A DNA stretch of 64,000 nucleotides from Olivibacter sp. SDN3 (GTDB lineage Bacteria; Bacteroidota; Bacteroidia; Sphingobacteriales; Sphingobacteriaceae): the NCBI RefSeq assembly GCF_014334135.1, contig NZ_CP060497.1, forward strand, positions 3,534,001-3,598,000, read 5' to 3'. The notes beneath the pieces were generated by a model that saw only the letters and a list, made by a program, of their open reading frames with translations, was not told where the DNA came from and did no database searches. A program made the position numbers and the translations under genes. This document shows, in pieces, positions 26,428-36,700 of this stretch (positions within the stretch are counted from its first letter, which is position 1; the number at the start of each line of letters is the position of its first letter).

Positions 26428-27174
26428 TTATATCAAGTAAAATATACAGTAAATCATACCTAGGTTAAAAGCCGAATGACAGCTAATCGCTCCCAGTAAT
26501 GAGCCCGAATATTTTTTGCAGATCGTGAACAACAGGCTAACAAAAAACATGCTCAGTACCCATAATAGCGTCGGCATAGTTAAAAAGCGCCATTCACTAT
26601 CGATAAATACCAGCCCAAAATGAGCAATATGGGTAAGTGCAAAAGCAGTACTATCAACAAGAGTGGCTCTCTTTTCTCCTATCGATTTTTCGAAGCTTCC
26701 ATGAACAATTCCCCGGAAAAACAGTTCTTCTCCAATTGGGCTAAAGATCATGCCTGTCGACGCCATGATGATGAAAAGTATCGCTTTATCTTTTGAATTT
26801 ATGACTTCCGGAATGTTATACGACCTTCCGATATAATGGTACCAATTCTCATAAGAATGTCCATAGATGATCTCTCCTAAAAAGTAAAGTGCGATACTTG
26901 CTATTAGTCCTAAAATAAAGGCATAAAAAAGCCAAAGCAATTTTTTAGGTCTGGTAATGCCAACTGCTTTTCTGCCATATCTGCTCAGAAAGACGAAAGG
27001 TGCAATTGCTGAAATAAGCATTACGAGGCCGATATAGCCATAGTTTGCAGAAGCATTTGCATTTAATACTAATGTAAACCGTGGGATACAAATGATGAGG
27101 ATTAAGAAGAGCCCAAATTTCCAGTTTAAATCGAAAAAGCGCCGCCATAAAGGTCTTAATTCATGATCATCCAT
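26428..27174 (-). CDS. CPBP-family intramembrane glutamic endopeptidase
   Basis: 248 residues with six or more transmembrane segments. The catalytic motif E-E-L-F-F-R-G (E-E-x-x-x-R) is present in SPIGEELFFRGIVHG, followed by the His-containing helices FALTHIAHFG and SCHSAFNLG, which complete the intramembrane metal-independent glutamic protease/CAAX-like site. Such proteins process prenylated or membrane proteins and some give bacteriocin self-immunity; the role here is unknown. It is a single gene, converging with the receptor gene. Confidence 0.85.
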   Translation of the reverse strand: MDDHELRPLWRRFFDLNWKFGLFLILIICIPRFTLVLNANASANYGYIGLVMLISAIAPFVFLSRYGRKAVGITRPKKLLWLFYAFILGLIASIALYFLGEIIYGHSYENWYHYIGRSYNIPEVINSKDKAILFIIMASTGMIFSPIGEELFFRGIVHGSFEKSIGEKRATLVDSTAFALTHIAHFGLVFIDSEWRFLTMPTLLWVLSMFFVSLLFTICKKYSGSLLGAISCHSAFNLGMIYCIFYLI

Positions 27175-27497
27175 AGCTGTTCAGGTTTGTTTCAAAATCA
27201 TATTGATCTCAAACTTAGATAAACTGCATTTCATATGCAAGATCAAGTCAGGTAAGGTTATAAACAGGATGTAATTAGGAAGAACCATCGTGTATGTTCT
27301 TTTCATTTTATCCGATCTACAGCCCGATGATAATTATTCTTCCCTCAATAAGTGAATATGATTATTAGGCATATGTGGCCGTTTACATGTAGAGTCCGGT
27401 CGTTCAGATAATATAGTTGTAAGGCAATTGCGGGCACAATACCTTTACAACCTGCTGTAACTGCATTTTATTTAATATTAAATAGATTAATTATATT
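27175..27497. other. intergenic region upstream of the propeller-barrel operon
   Basis: 323 bases between divergent genes. No ORF is supported. TACCTTTA at about 27451-27458 is a near match to the TAnnTTTG element and could be the operon promoter, but the -33 part is not clear. Confidence 0.35.
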
Positions 27498-29525
27498 ATG
27501 TTATTATCACGTGCCACTTTCTGGATTACCTGGTTCCTGTTGTTTGTGTGTTTCTTGTTCCCATTAACCATTCAAGCACAAAAACAGACCAGTAGTGATA
27601 CATCTGCCCTGCTGGCTGTAAATGGGGGGAAGGCTGTGCAATATCTGAATGGAACCTTTATCGTGTCAGATGTTTTGACGAATGAAAAAGTCAGTGCTAT
27701 AAAAGGCATTCATCAGCAAGCGCCTTACTTTTGCGGCATCAGTGACAACGGCAGGTGGTTGCTTTATTCCATCAAAACCAAAACGGAAAAAGACACCTAT
27801 GTACATGATTTAACCAGTAACGGCGAATTAAAACAGGTATTGCCGTTTGCACTCGAATCTGCAGCCTTTACCAGTGACGGAAGTAAGGTCTTTTTTATCC
27901 ATTCGAAAACATTTTGGAAGTCACACCTTGCTGCTTACGACACGGAGCATTGGCAGTTGTTAGCGATGCGCACTGTTGCCGACCTGACCAACAGTATAGC
28001 GGTGAACGCAGACGGTTCAACATTGCTCACCGCAGCGAGGTCAATTGTGAAAGAGATTGACCCACAAACACTGAAAACACAGAAAGTGCATTGGGAAACT
28101 TCCAGGCTGACAGATTTAGTGTACAGTCCCACGGATCCGCATCAGTTTGCCAGTATCAACCATAAGAACATTATTGAGGTTAGGAACCTTTTGCAGGATC
28201 GTGTGACCCATACGATCCGTGCTGGTGCCGGGAAAATCGAACAAGTGGTTTACACACCCGATGGTCGCCGCTTGATAAGTCTGGATGATGCAGGAAACCT
28301 TGCCGCCTGGAACCTGAATGACAGCTTGAAGCAAATAAGTTTGGAAGGAGTGCAAGCGTTTGGTGGATTTGATGGGCGTCGATTGAGGGTGTTAAAGGAA
28401 GACTGGCTTGCTATCGATTATGGAGCGGTGAAGACTGGGAGCAATAACTTAGAAGGGGCTCAACCTGATACGGCCTTTCTAACAGGCTCGACAAGAAAAG
28501 TAGGCATGGTGCCTATACCTATTATTGATTACAGTCCCGAAAACAATCTGCTGCTGGGTTTTGGAATGAGCTTTGTTTTCAATAATCATGATGAAGCTCC
28601 ATCGCCAAGTCAACCTTTTTTTCGTCCGTCGGTGCTAACACCTTCCATATCCTTTGGTTTCAAAGGGCAATTACAGGCCGGCCTGAAGGCCGATTATTTC
28701 AGTGAACGTGGATGGCACTTCTTCAACCAAGTAGGGTTTCTTCGAAACAACCGGTCGTATTTTTTTGGATTGGGTAGAGGAGCTGATGACGAACACCGTA
28801 CGCTTTACCGTAACAATATTTTTTCATGGGAAGGTGGGTTGACAAAAGCTATCGGCCAGCGCTTCTTTGCAGGGATGAAGTATCACATCCGAAATGATAG
28901 TCAATTAGACTTTGACGAATCCGCACCTATCGCGGTTCCCAACAGTAATGGTGGCTTTTTAGCGGGTGTGGGGCCTGTGCTCCGTCTTGATAGTCGTAAC
29001 GATCTGTTCTTCCCAACTGGGGGCTACTACGTGGACATGTCCTTTACGCATTATGGTAAATGGCTTGGGAGTGACTATGGATACAACGACCTGCGGTTTG
29101 ACTACCGCGGATTCCATTCGCTCCCGATACTGACGACAGGTACTACACTGGCCGTTCAGGCTTTGTATCACGCAACGTTTAATGGAGATGCCCCTTTTTA
29201 CCAATTGCCTTATTTATCGGCCGACCGTATTTTGCGTGGTGTTTGGCGCAACCTGTATATTGATAAGCAGGCAGTGGCGTTGCAGACAGAACTAAGATCG
29301 AATTTCAGCAATATCGACCCACGGTATGGCTATGTATTGTTTGCGGGAGCTGGTGACGTAGCGCCCAATCTTTTTAAGGGATATAACCCGGATATCACCG
29401 GGGTGTTTGGTGTGGGACTACGGCAGCAAGTTACTCCAAAGCTGAAACTTCAGTCGAGTGTTGACTTCTCTGTTACTACTAAAGGCGATATCGGTATCTT
29501 TGGGGGTATGGGTTTAACATTCTGA
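27498..29525 (+). CDS. beta-propeller plus Omp85/BamA-like outer membrane barrel protein
   Basis: 675 residues. A signal peptide (about 1-28, ending TIQAQ) is followed by a WD40/YVTN-like propeller region at about 35-300, with repeats such as ISDNGRWLLYSI, FTSDGSKVFF, VNADGSTLLTA and YTPDGRRLISLDD. From about 340 to the C-terminal Phe (GDIGIFGGMGLTF) lies a beta-barrel of the surface-antigen (Bac_surface_Ag) type, with GGYYVDMSFTHYG, LPYLSADRILRGV and a C-terminal aromatic residue fit for BAM recognition. No POTRA domain is evident. It is followed two bases later by a LytS-type kinase and then a LytTR regulator, so it may be the outer-membrane sensor or target of that system. The fusion is unusual. 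Confidence 0.75.
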   Translation: MLLSRATFWITWFLLFVCFLFPLTIQAQKQTSSDTSALLAVNGGKAVQYLNGTFIVSDVLTNEKVSAIKGIHQQAPYFCGISDNGRWLLYSIKTKTEKDTYVHDLTSNGELKQVLPFALESAAFTSDGSKVFFIHSKTFWKSHLAAYDTEHWQLLAMRTVADLTNSIAVNADGSTLLTAARSIVKEIDPQTLKTQKVHWETSRLTDLVYSPTDPHQFASINHKNIIEVRNLLQDRVTHTIRAGAGKIEQVVYTPDGRRLISLDDAGNLAAWNLNDSLKQISLEGVQAFGGFDGRRLRVLKEDWLAIDYGAVKTGSNNLEGAQPDTAFLTGSTRKVGMVPIPIIDYSPENNLLLGFGMSFVFNNHDEAPSPSQPFFRPSVLTPSISFGFKGQLQAGLKADYFSERGWHFFNQVGFLRNNRSYFFGLGRGADDEHRTLYRNNIFSWEGGLTKAIGQRFFAGMKYHIRNDSQLDFDESAPIAVPNSNGGFLAGVGPVLRLDSRNDLFFPTGGYYVDMSFTHYGKWLGSDYGYNDLRFDYRGFHSLPILTTGTTLAVQALYHATFNGDAPFYQLPYLSADRILRGVWRNLYIDKQAVALQTELRSNFSNIDPRYGYVLFAGAGDVAPNLFKGYNPDITGVFGVGLRQQVTPKLKLQSSVDFSVTTKGDIGIFGGMGLTF

Positions 29526-29527
29526 TC

Positions 29528-30634
29528 ATGTTTATACAATTGTTCAAATCGGTAGCGAGGTTTTTCAAGCACAACCGCAGAAGGCTTATCATTTTGACTT
29601 TGTTGAGTATTTTGCTTCATGGTGCCTTATTTTTTTTCTCGTACGTTTCCAATCCCGAGAGAGCAATTTACGATTTTAGCGGGAGGTTCGGAATAGTCAC
29701 CGATACGCTTCTTTCTGTGTTGGAGGCGGTTATTACCTATTACGTATCGATCTTTTATGTCATATTGCCGCTGATGCAGAAGAAAGGCAAACGGCGTGCA
29801 CTGTTTGCCGCATTCATATTGTATGTAGCGAAAATGGGTATTAACTATTGGTTTTATTCGATATCGCAACGAGAGTCCCGATACGAGCTGAAGGTATTTT
29901 CCACAATAGTAATTCCAGATGACAGTATTTACTGGTTTTTGCTGTGGCATGGCATTATTTTTTACTTGGCTGATCTGATAATCAGCTTTTCAGTAGCTTT
30001 GATGGTAGAGTGGATACGGAAAAGCAAGCAGCAGATCATTTTGGAGAAACAAAAAGCTGAGGCGGAGCTCAGTGTGCTGAAGCATCAGATTAACCCACAT
30101 TTTCTATTCAATTCATTGAGTTTTATTCATAGTAAGATATTCAAAATCGACGAAGAAGCAGCACAATCCGTGCTGATACTTGCAGATATTATGCGCTATG
30201 CATTGGGGAAAAATGAGGATGCAAGCGGTAGGGTAAACATCATGGAGGAAGTAACCCATATAAAAAATGTGATTGAAATCAACCAACGTAGGAATAGCTA
30301 CCGATTAAATATCGTCTATGAGGAAAACATCAAGAACCAATCCGCTTCCATTGCACCCTTGATACTAATCACCTTGGTAGAGAATGCCTTTAAGCATGGC
30401 GACCTACGTGACAAAGAGCATCCGCTCTTGATAAACTTACATACCAACGAAAGGGAATTGTCGTTCTATATAAAAAACAAAAAAGGGAAGGGCATAAAAG
30501 AGTTGTCCCATGGTATTGGTTTGCAAAATATCAAGCAGCAACTAAATTTGTTATACGGAGAAAATCATACCTTGTCATTGGAAGAAGACCCTAATACTTT
30601 TGATGTTTTGCTGAAAATACCAATAAATTCATGA
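29528..30634 (+). CDS. LytS-type sensor histidine kinase
   Basis: 368 residues. Four hydrophobic segments in the first 160 residues (the first at about 19-40) make an inner-membrane sensor. The His_kinase domain (PF06580 type) has its phosphoacceptor in KHQINPHFLFNSLSF, and LVENAFKHG and HGIGLQNIKQQL are the N and G boxes of the ATP-binding part. It should phosphorylate the LytTR regulator encoded next; the start codon of that gene overlaps its stop by four bases (ATGA). It begins two bases after the propeller-barrel gene, so the three are one operon. Confidence 0.93.
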   Translation: MFIQLFKSVARFFKHNRRRLIILTLLSILLHGALFFFSYVSNPERAIYDFSGRFGIVTDTLLSVLEAVITYYVSIFYVILPLMQKKGKRRALFAAFILYVAKMGINYWFYSISQRESRYELKVFSTIVIPDDSIYWFLLWHGIIFYLADLIISFSVALMVEWIRKSKQQIILEKQKAEAELSVLKHQINPHFLFNSLSFIHSKIFKIDEEAAQSVLILADIMRYALGKNEDASGRVNIMEEVTHIKNVIEINQRRNSYRLNIVYEENIKNQSASIAPLILITLVENAFKHGDLRDKEHPLLINLHTNERELSFYIKNKKGKGIKELSHGIGLQNIKQQLNLLYGENHTLSLEEDPNTFDVLLKIPINS

Positions 30635-31368
30635 TAGATTGTATCATCATCGATGACGAGCAGTATGCTGTTGATCTGTTGGAACACTATATCGGACAGG
30701 TACCCGATCTCCATTTGGTTGCTGCAACCACTGATCCGCTGGCTGGCCTGGCACTACTGAATGAAATGCAGCAGGGCCTTGTGTTTCTGGACGTACAGAT
30801 GCCTGACCTCACCGGAGTTGAAATTCTCAAGCTCATTAATAAGAAGGATATTCGTGTCATTATGACCACCGCCTATAAAGAATATGCGCTGGATGGCTTT
30901 GAGCATGAAGTAGTAGACTACCTGCTCAAGCCTATCGGTTTTCCTAGGTTTCTTAAAGCGGTCAACCGGTTGGTAGAATCCCATCGAACCCAGCAACCCG
31001 CAGACAACGGAACGGACGACTTTCTTTTTGTGAAGACGGAACAGAAGGGAAAGTTTCTCAAAGTGAATATACAGCACATTGCATATATAGAAGGCTTGGG
31101 TAACTACGTCGTTATTCATACAGATACGCAACAGAGGATAACGACCTATCTCAACCTTAGGGATTTAGTTGACCGCTTGTTGGATAAGGGTTTTATCAGG
31201 ATCCACAAATCTTTTATCGTTTCTTTAGCTCACTTAACTGCGGTGGAAGGAAATGCTGTAAAGGTGCTCAATGACGACCGCCCAATTCCTATAGGAAAGG
31301 CCTATAAACAGGAATTCTTCAAGCTGGTAAATACCAAGCTCCTTTCATTTCTGCCCAAAAAGCCTTGA
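30631..31368 (+). CDS. LytTR-type response regulator
   Basis: 245 residues. The receiver domain at 1-115 has acidic pocket D8-D9, phosphoacceptor D54 in FLDVQMPDLTG, Thr in MTTAYKEYAL and Lys in DYLLKPIG. The LytTR DNA-binding domain (about 140-240) begins VNIQHIAYIEGLGNYVVIHT and includes FIRIHKSFIVSLAHL and the final IPIGKAYKQEFF strand. It is the output of the kinase encoded upstream. The operon ends with a strong terminator 17 bases after the stop. The gene targets are unknown; the propeller-barrel gene is an obvious candidate. Confidence 0.93.
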   Translation: MIDCIIIDDEQYAVDLLEHYIGQVPDLHLVAATTDPLAGLALLNEMQQGLVFLDVQMPDLTGVEILKLINKKDIRVIMTTAYKEYALDGFEHEVVDYLLKPIGFPRFLKAVNRLVESHRTQQPADNGTDDFLFVKTEQKGKFLKVNIQHIAYIEGLGNYVVIHTDTQQRITTYLNLRDLVDRLLDKGFIRIHKSFIVSLAHLTAVEGNAVKVLNDDRPIPIGKAYKQEFFKLVNTKLLSFLPKKP

Positions 31369-31384
31369 AGTCGTCAATAAGGTT

Positions 31385-31417
31385 CGCCCGGCTTTGAGGT
31401 GCCGGGCGTTCTTTTTT
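31385..31417 (+). terminator. rho-independent terminator of the propeller-LytS-LytTR operon
   Basis: CGCCCGGC (31385-31392) and GCCGGGCG (31401-31408) form a perfect 8-bp GC-rich stem with an 8-base loop, followed by TTCTTTTTT. It lies directly after the LytTR gene in the right direction. Confidence 0.9.
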
Positions 31418-31475
31418 AGCGTTCTCCAACGTTTATAGTCGGTATCACCGCTATTTGAAAAATAGTCTTTTAAAG

Positions 31476-32402
31476 CTATATGGGTGCTTCAACGGAGCTA
31501 GAAACAATTGCCCATCCATTGGCTACAGCTCGTGGTTCGCCGTCAGAGGGGCGGTTTCTTACCTCATACACCGTATCCATGGGATTATTGATGAGAAAAG
31601 TGGATGAGCCGCCTCCATCCAGGTTGATGGATTCCGTTGCGCCAAGAGCATGCATCAGCTCGCCAAGGTCTGTGAAGTTAATGCCATACGAGTAATCGTA
31701 CTTCCTACCATCCACCACCACAAAATAGAGCATGTTATCGGTCGTAAATCCCACTGCTGTACGGGGTTCAACTGAGGCGTCTGTATGGGTCACGGGCTCA
31801 CCATCCTTCACCAAGATCTGGTGCCCACCAAGGGCGTGGAAGATGTCCGCTTCTTTCTCCTCGAAATAGACATCATCTCCTATCATCAGTTGGCCCGATT
31901 TGCTCACGCCAAAAAATGTCCAACCACTCGGCATGGTGGTACGAATCGGCCTGCCGGATAAGTATACAATGCCCCGCGGCTCGCCGGTATCTGCATCGAA
32001 AAAGTCGGCATTAGCACCAAATAGCAAGCTGGAATCGCGGTCAACGTATGCTACCATCTCTGGGATCGGTTGCCGCCCATATAGTTCTGCTCCATTAGGC
32101 GTCAGCGGTTGAAGTTTTAAATCGGATCGGTTCATGTCGGCCTCCAATATAAAAATGCGCATCGTATGGCCATTCTGGTTCAGGTAGTGGATGTCTGTCT
32201 CGGTCACGCCGGGATGCAGCTCTAGGGTGGTATCACTGTATACGCGATGGATCAACGTGCTGTTTTCCTGTAGGCGAAGGGTCAGTTCGCTTCGCGTGTC
32301 ATCAAGAATCTTAATTTCCCCGGCATCATATGCTTTTTCGCAGCTGGCGACAAGAGTTAGGGAAAGGACGAACCAAAGGAGCTTCTGCTTTATCATTTTC
32401 AT
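31476..32402 (-). CDS. phosphodiester glycosidase (NAGPA-type) lipoprotein, last gene of the SusCD locus
   Basis: 308 residues. The N-terminus is a lipoprotein signal (LTLVASCEKAYD), so it is lipid-anchored. The catalytic domain of the NAGPA/DUF2233 type starts around residue 75 (MRIFILEADMNR) and contains ANADFFD, PRTAVGFT, YFVVVDGRKY, and the signature LMHALGATESINLDGGGSSTF. Such enzymes split the phosphodiester bond linking a sugar-1-phosphate to another molecule. It lies 18 bases after the SusD gene and is a paralogue of the enzyme at 38513. The two brackets of the locus suggest a phosphodiester-linked glycan as substrate (inference). Confidence 0.85.
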   Translation of the reverse strand: MKMIKQKLLWFVLSLTLVASCEKAYDAGEIKILDDTRSELTLRLQENSTLIHRVYSDTTLELHPGVTETDIHYLNQNGHTMRIFILEADMNRSDLKLQPLTPNGAELYGRQPIPEMVAYVDRDSSLLFGANADFFDADTGEPRGIVYLSGRPIRTTMPSGWTFFGVSKSGQLMIGDDVYFEEKEADIFHALGGHQILVKDGEPVTHTDASVEPRTAVGFTTDNMLYFVVVDGRKYDYSYGINFTDLGELMHALGATESINLDGGGSSTFLINNPMDTVYEVRNRPSDGEPRAVANGWAIVSSSVEAPI

Positions 32403-32420
32403 TTTTTTGTCTTTAAGGGG

Positions 32421-33713
32421 TTAATAGCCTTCATTTTGTGTGAGATTTGGGTTCACTTCTCGCTCGTAGTCTGGTATGGGAAACTTTGTCCGATAATCCT
32501 CAATACCTAGTTCTTCGACGGCCTTGCCTGTTCGTACCAAGTCAAACCAACGAAAGCCTTCGGCCAACAGCTCACGACGCCGTTCCAGTGCTACGGCCTC
32601 TTGGTATTCCGATTCATTTGATGGGTTAATTGCCGGTAGGTTCCTGGCCGCCCTTAGCTCGTTCAGTAGTGGAAGTCCGGCCAGGCCTTTCGCTTCGGCG
32701 GCTATCAAATACATTTCCGCTAGACGGATAATCGGAATCGGATCTGTTCCCGTTTGCCCGCTGGGATATTTGTTGATCACATTGAGCGAACTTACGGTAG
32801 CGATGCTCATGTCCCTCCGGTTGTCTTCCTCTTCAAACAGGTTCATCACCGCCTCCGTCGGTTTATAAACGTACGAACCGCTCACGTCATGCGCATAGGT
32901 GTAGAACAGCGTACTTAGCGTGATATTGGATTCTTCGGTTAAGTTTTTAAAAGAAAAAATCTCTTCGTTGTTATCTTGATGCCTGAATATTTTGTCAAAC
33001 CGATCCAATGAAAAGGTTTGCGTGCCGATAAGCTCCTCGGCAATTTGAGCAGCTTCGGCCATCTTGTTTTGTCCGATCAGCACACGGGCCAACAAGGCTT
33101 TGGCAGCCTGTTGCGACACGTAATAATAGTCGTCTTCAAATACTGGTGTTTTCTCCATAGCAATGGCAATATCTGTTTCAATTTGGCTCCAGACTGCGCT
33201 GGAAAGGTCGCGGGATACACGTTCGGTAGTATTTTCCAGAATCAGGGGAACATCCCCCCAACGGGTCACCAAGTTGTAGTATACGTAAGCCCGAAAGAAG
33301 TGGGCCGTACCCTCAATGCGCACACGCTTGTCGGACTCCGGCAGGGTAGCCATAATCTCTAATACGTTGTTTACCTGGTATAACGATCTATATAGGCCGC
33401 TCCAGTTATTGTTGACCAGGTTATAGTCGGTACGCATAATATTGCGGATGAAAGGCAGTTCACTTCCTCCCGATCCACCGATGAGATTACCTCCAACCAG
33501 ATCGAACATGATATAAGATTCTCGTCCTTGATTGTTTTGCACGGCATTGTACATGCCATTCAACAGTGCGTCCATGTCGCGTTCGCTCACGGTTTCCGGT
33601 GCCACCGACGTATGCGGATAGAAGTCGAGTTTTGTACAAGAAGATACAAATACCAGCACAAGGGCCGCCATAATGTTGCTGATTGCTGTTGTATTATACA
33701 TGATTAAATTCAT
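32421..33713 (-). CDS. SusD/RagB-family surface glycan-binding lipoprotein
   Basis: 430 residues. Lipoprotein signal about 1-26 (VFVSSCTKLDFYP). The alpha-helical SusD fold has its TPR-like part in DMDALLNGMYNAVQNNQGRE, YRSLYQVNNVLE and FFRAYVYYNLVTRWGDVPL, and the C-terminal SusD domain includes IRLAEMYLIAAEA and ERRRELLAEGFRWFDLVRTG. It captures the substrate at the cell surface and acts as a lid on the SusC channel encoded 10 bases upstream. At 430 residues it is somewhat shorter than the usual 500-600. Confidence 0.95.
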   Translation of the reverse strand: MNLIMYNTTAISNIMAALVLVFVSSCTKLDFYPHTSVAPETVSERDMDALLNGMYNAVQNNQGRESYIMFDLVGGNLIGGSGGSELPFIRNIMRTDYNLVNNNWSGLYRSLYQVNNVLEIMATLPESDKRVRIEGTAHFFRAYVYYNLVTRWGDVPLILENTTERVSRDLSSAVWSQIETDIAIAMEKTPVFEDDYYYVSQQAAKALLARVLIGQNKMAEAAQIAEELIGTQTFSLDRFDKIFRHQDNNEEIFSFKNLTEESNITLSTLFYTYAHDVSGSYVYKPTEAVMNLFEEEDNRRDMSIATVSSLNVINKYPSGQTGTDPIPIIRLAEMYLIAAEAKGLAGLPLLNELRAARNLPAINPSNESEYQEAVALERRRELLAEGFRWFDLVRTGKAVEELGIEDYRTKFPIPDYEREVNPNLTQNEGY

Positions 33714-33722
33714 TAGCCTCTA

Positions 33723-36700
33723 TTAAATTCCAATATTAACTCCTACGTTGAAACTCCTCAGTTGAGGTAAGATCAAGTTGTCTTGTCCGATAAATTGTGG
33801 GTCGAAATCACTGGTTACTTCCGGATCGAAACCCCGGTACCTCGTCCATAGATAAAGGTTATCGCCCTGCACGTACACCCGCAACCGTTGCATGCCGATT
33901 TTATTGGCGATCCTTGCGGGCAAGGTGTAACCCAGATTCAGCGCCCGTAGTCTGATGTAAGAACCATCCTCGAGGAAACGTGAAGAATTTTGGGTGTTCC
34001 AAGTATTGCCATAAATGGCCCTAGGTGTGGTGTTGCTTGTGCCGGGGCCGGTCCAACGCTCGTTAGCCACCTGCTCGGTCATGTTCATAAAGCCGTTGCC
34101 CAAGCGATCCGTAGTGGTGCGATAGTTCGCGTATACCATGTTACCATACGAGTAGGTGAAAAAAATGTTGAAGTCAAAGTTTTTGTAGGAAAAATTATTG
34201 TTCCAGCCTCCAAAAAAGTCTGGGTTGGCTGTACCTACAATTTGCCGGTCGGATACATTGATGGCTCCATTACCGTCTAGGTCTTCATAAATTACATCGC
34301 CGGCCCGTATGCCATTATTATAGAGCGATTCGGTTATTTCTTCATCCGATTGGTAAATACCCGTTTGTTTGTACATGTAAAAACTGCCCACTTCCTGCCC
34401 TACTTGTAAGGTCATATTCGCTCCGATCAATAAAGCTTCCTCCCCGATTAAGGAGGTCAGCTTGTTCTTAATGAAGGAAATGTTAAAGTCAGACGACCAC
34501 TGCACGGGGCCTAGCGGAACATGGGTATTCAGCAAAAATTCCCAGCCTTTGTTTTCCATCGAGCCGATGTTGCTGATGATCGAGGTAAATCCTGTAGTGG
34601 CCGGTTCAGGTTTGCTATACAACAGGTTATCCGTTTTCTTGATAAAATAATCTGCAGTTAGATTCAATTTGCCGTCCAAAAATTCGAGGTCTAAGCCCGC
34701 GCCATATTGCCTGGCCGTTTCCCAGGTCAGATCTCGGTTGCCATTGGTGCTTACGCCGATCCCACTTTGGTTATTGTAGTTGCGCCCACCGCTCATTTGG
34801 GCATGGTAGGCGTAGCTGCTAATTCCATCTTGGTTACCTGTTTCGCCATAACTGCCCCGGATCTTAGCCGAAGTACCGGCTAGCGTCCAAAACGACTCGT
34901 TGGAAATATTCCAACCTGCAGATATCGAAGGGAAGTAACCCCAACGCTTATCGGGATGAAACTTGGATGAACCGTCGGCACGTAACGATAGGCTCAGCAA
35001 GTATTTATTATCCCATGAAAGATTTGAACGACCGAATATCGACATCAAGGCACTTTCGCTTAGGCTGGTACCCGCCGAGAGGATGGATGCTGCTACCGAA
35101 AGTTGTTGAAAAGAGGGAGACGGAAACCCACTTCCTTCAATATCGGAACTTGAGAGGGAGATCTTCTGATAAGAATAGCCCAGTAGGCCTTCCACCGTCA
35201 GTTTATCGAACACCTTGTTGTAATTCAGCGTATTCTCCCATAAAATATTTGGGGTGAAACGTCGATTGTCATACTTCATGCCGATCCCCGTACCGTAGGG
35301 GTGGTTTTCTGCATAGTATATGTTGTCCAATGTATACGTCAGGTCGGTGCCCAACATCGTTTTGAAGGCGAGGCCATCCATAATGGTGGCGGTACCGAAG
35401 AAAGATCCCAAAAACCGGTAATTGTCTAGGGACACGTTTTGTTCATTGATAATCTGGAACGGGTTATGGTAGATCAATTCGTCCGTTCCGCCCAGGTAAT
35501 AATCACCATTTGGCTTATAGGGGCGATCAAAGGGGCGTTGGAGCAAGGAGCGGCCCATCATTGTTGTTCCGAGGTTCGAACCCGGCACTCGTTGATTCTT
35601 GGAAAAACTGTAGTTAGTATTTGCACCGAATTCGAGCCATTTATATAGCTTGTGCGACAAGTTCAGTTTACCGGTATACCGTGTAAACTTTTGGTTTATG
35701 AACGCCCCTTCCTGATTTAGGTAGTTGCCAGACAAGTATACGTTTGTTTTTTCCGTACCTCCCGTAAAGGATAGTGACACACTGGATGTATTGGCCGGAC
35801 GCGTAATCAGGTCAAACCAATCGGTGCCAGGTTCGCCGGGGAAAGGATTTGCTCTGTGTTCCATATAATTGGTTGCGCCCGGTGTATAGCCGTACTGGTT
35901 ATTAAAATTGTCAATCGCCTCATTGATCACGTTGAGGTAAAGGTCGGGGTTGGCCATCTTCATTTTGCCCCTGTTGGGCACTACAGATACACCGGTAAAG
36001 GCATCGACACCAAACTTTGTTTGGCTTGAACTTCCCGACTTAGTCGTGATCAGGATAACGCCGTTTGTGGCGCGACTTCCATAAATTGCTGCAGAAGCTG
36101 CATCCTTCAATACTTCAACGGACTCGATGTCGCTTGGATTCAACAGCGCTAAGGGGTTCATGTTTTCTCCAAAATTCAGAAGGGCGGCGTTCTGGTTTAC
36201 CACGGGCACCCCATCAATTACATATAATGGCTCATTGGCGGCACTTAACGAACCGATACCACGTATGGACACCCGGTTCGCGGTTCCCGGGCTACCCGAA
36301 CCTGCACTCACTTGCACCCCGGGCATCCGACCTTGGATAAGCTGGTCGGGGCCTAACACCGCGCGTGCGTTTTCCTCTGTTGGCTTGAAGGAAGATACGG
36401 CTGCGGTTAAGTCGCTCTTCTTTTGCTGACCATAACCGATGACCACCACTTCCTCCAAGTCTGAAAAGTCAATTTTCAATACCACGTCCAGCTGGATTTG
36501 CCCGGCAATGCTTAGCTCCCGTCGCTGATAGCCGATTAAGCTGAATACCAGTACATCGCCTTTTGCCGCGGGTATCTGGAATTGTCCCTCGGCATCAGTT
36601 GTAGTCCCACGTGAAGTGCCTTTCACGATGACAGATACGCCTGACATGGGGGTGCCCGTTGAATCTGTTACGTGACCGGTAATGGGTGCCTGTTGCGGAG

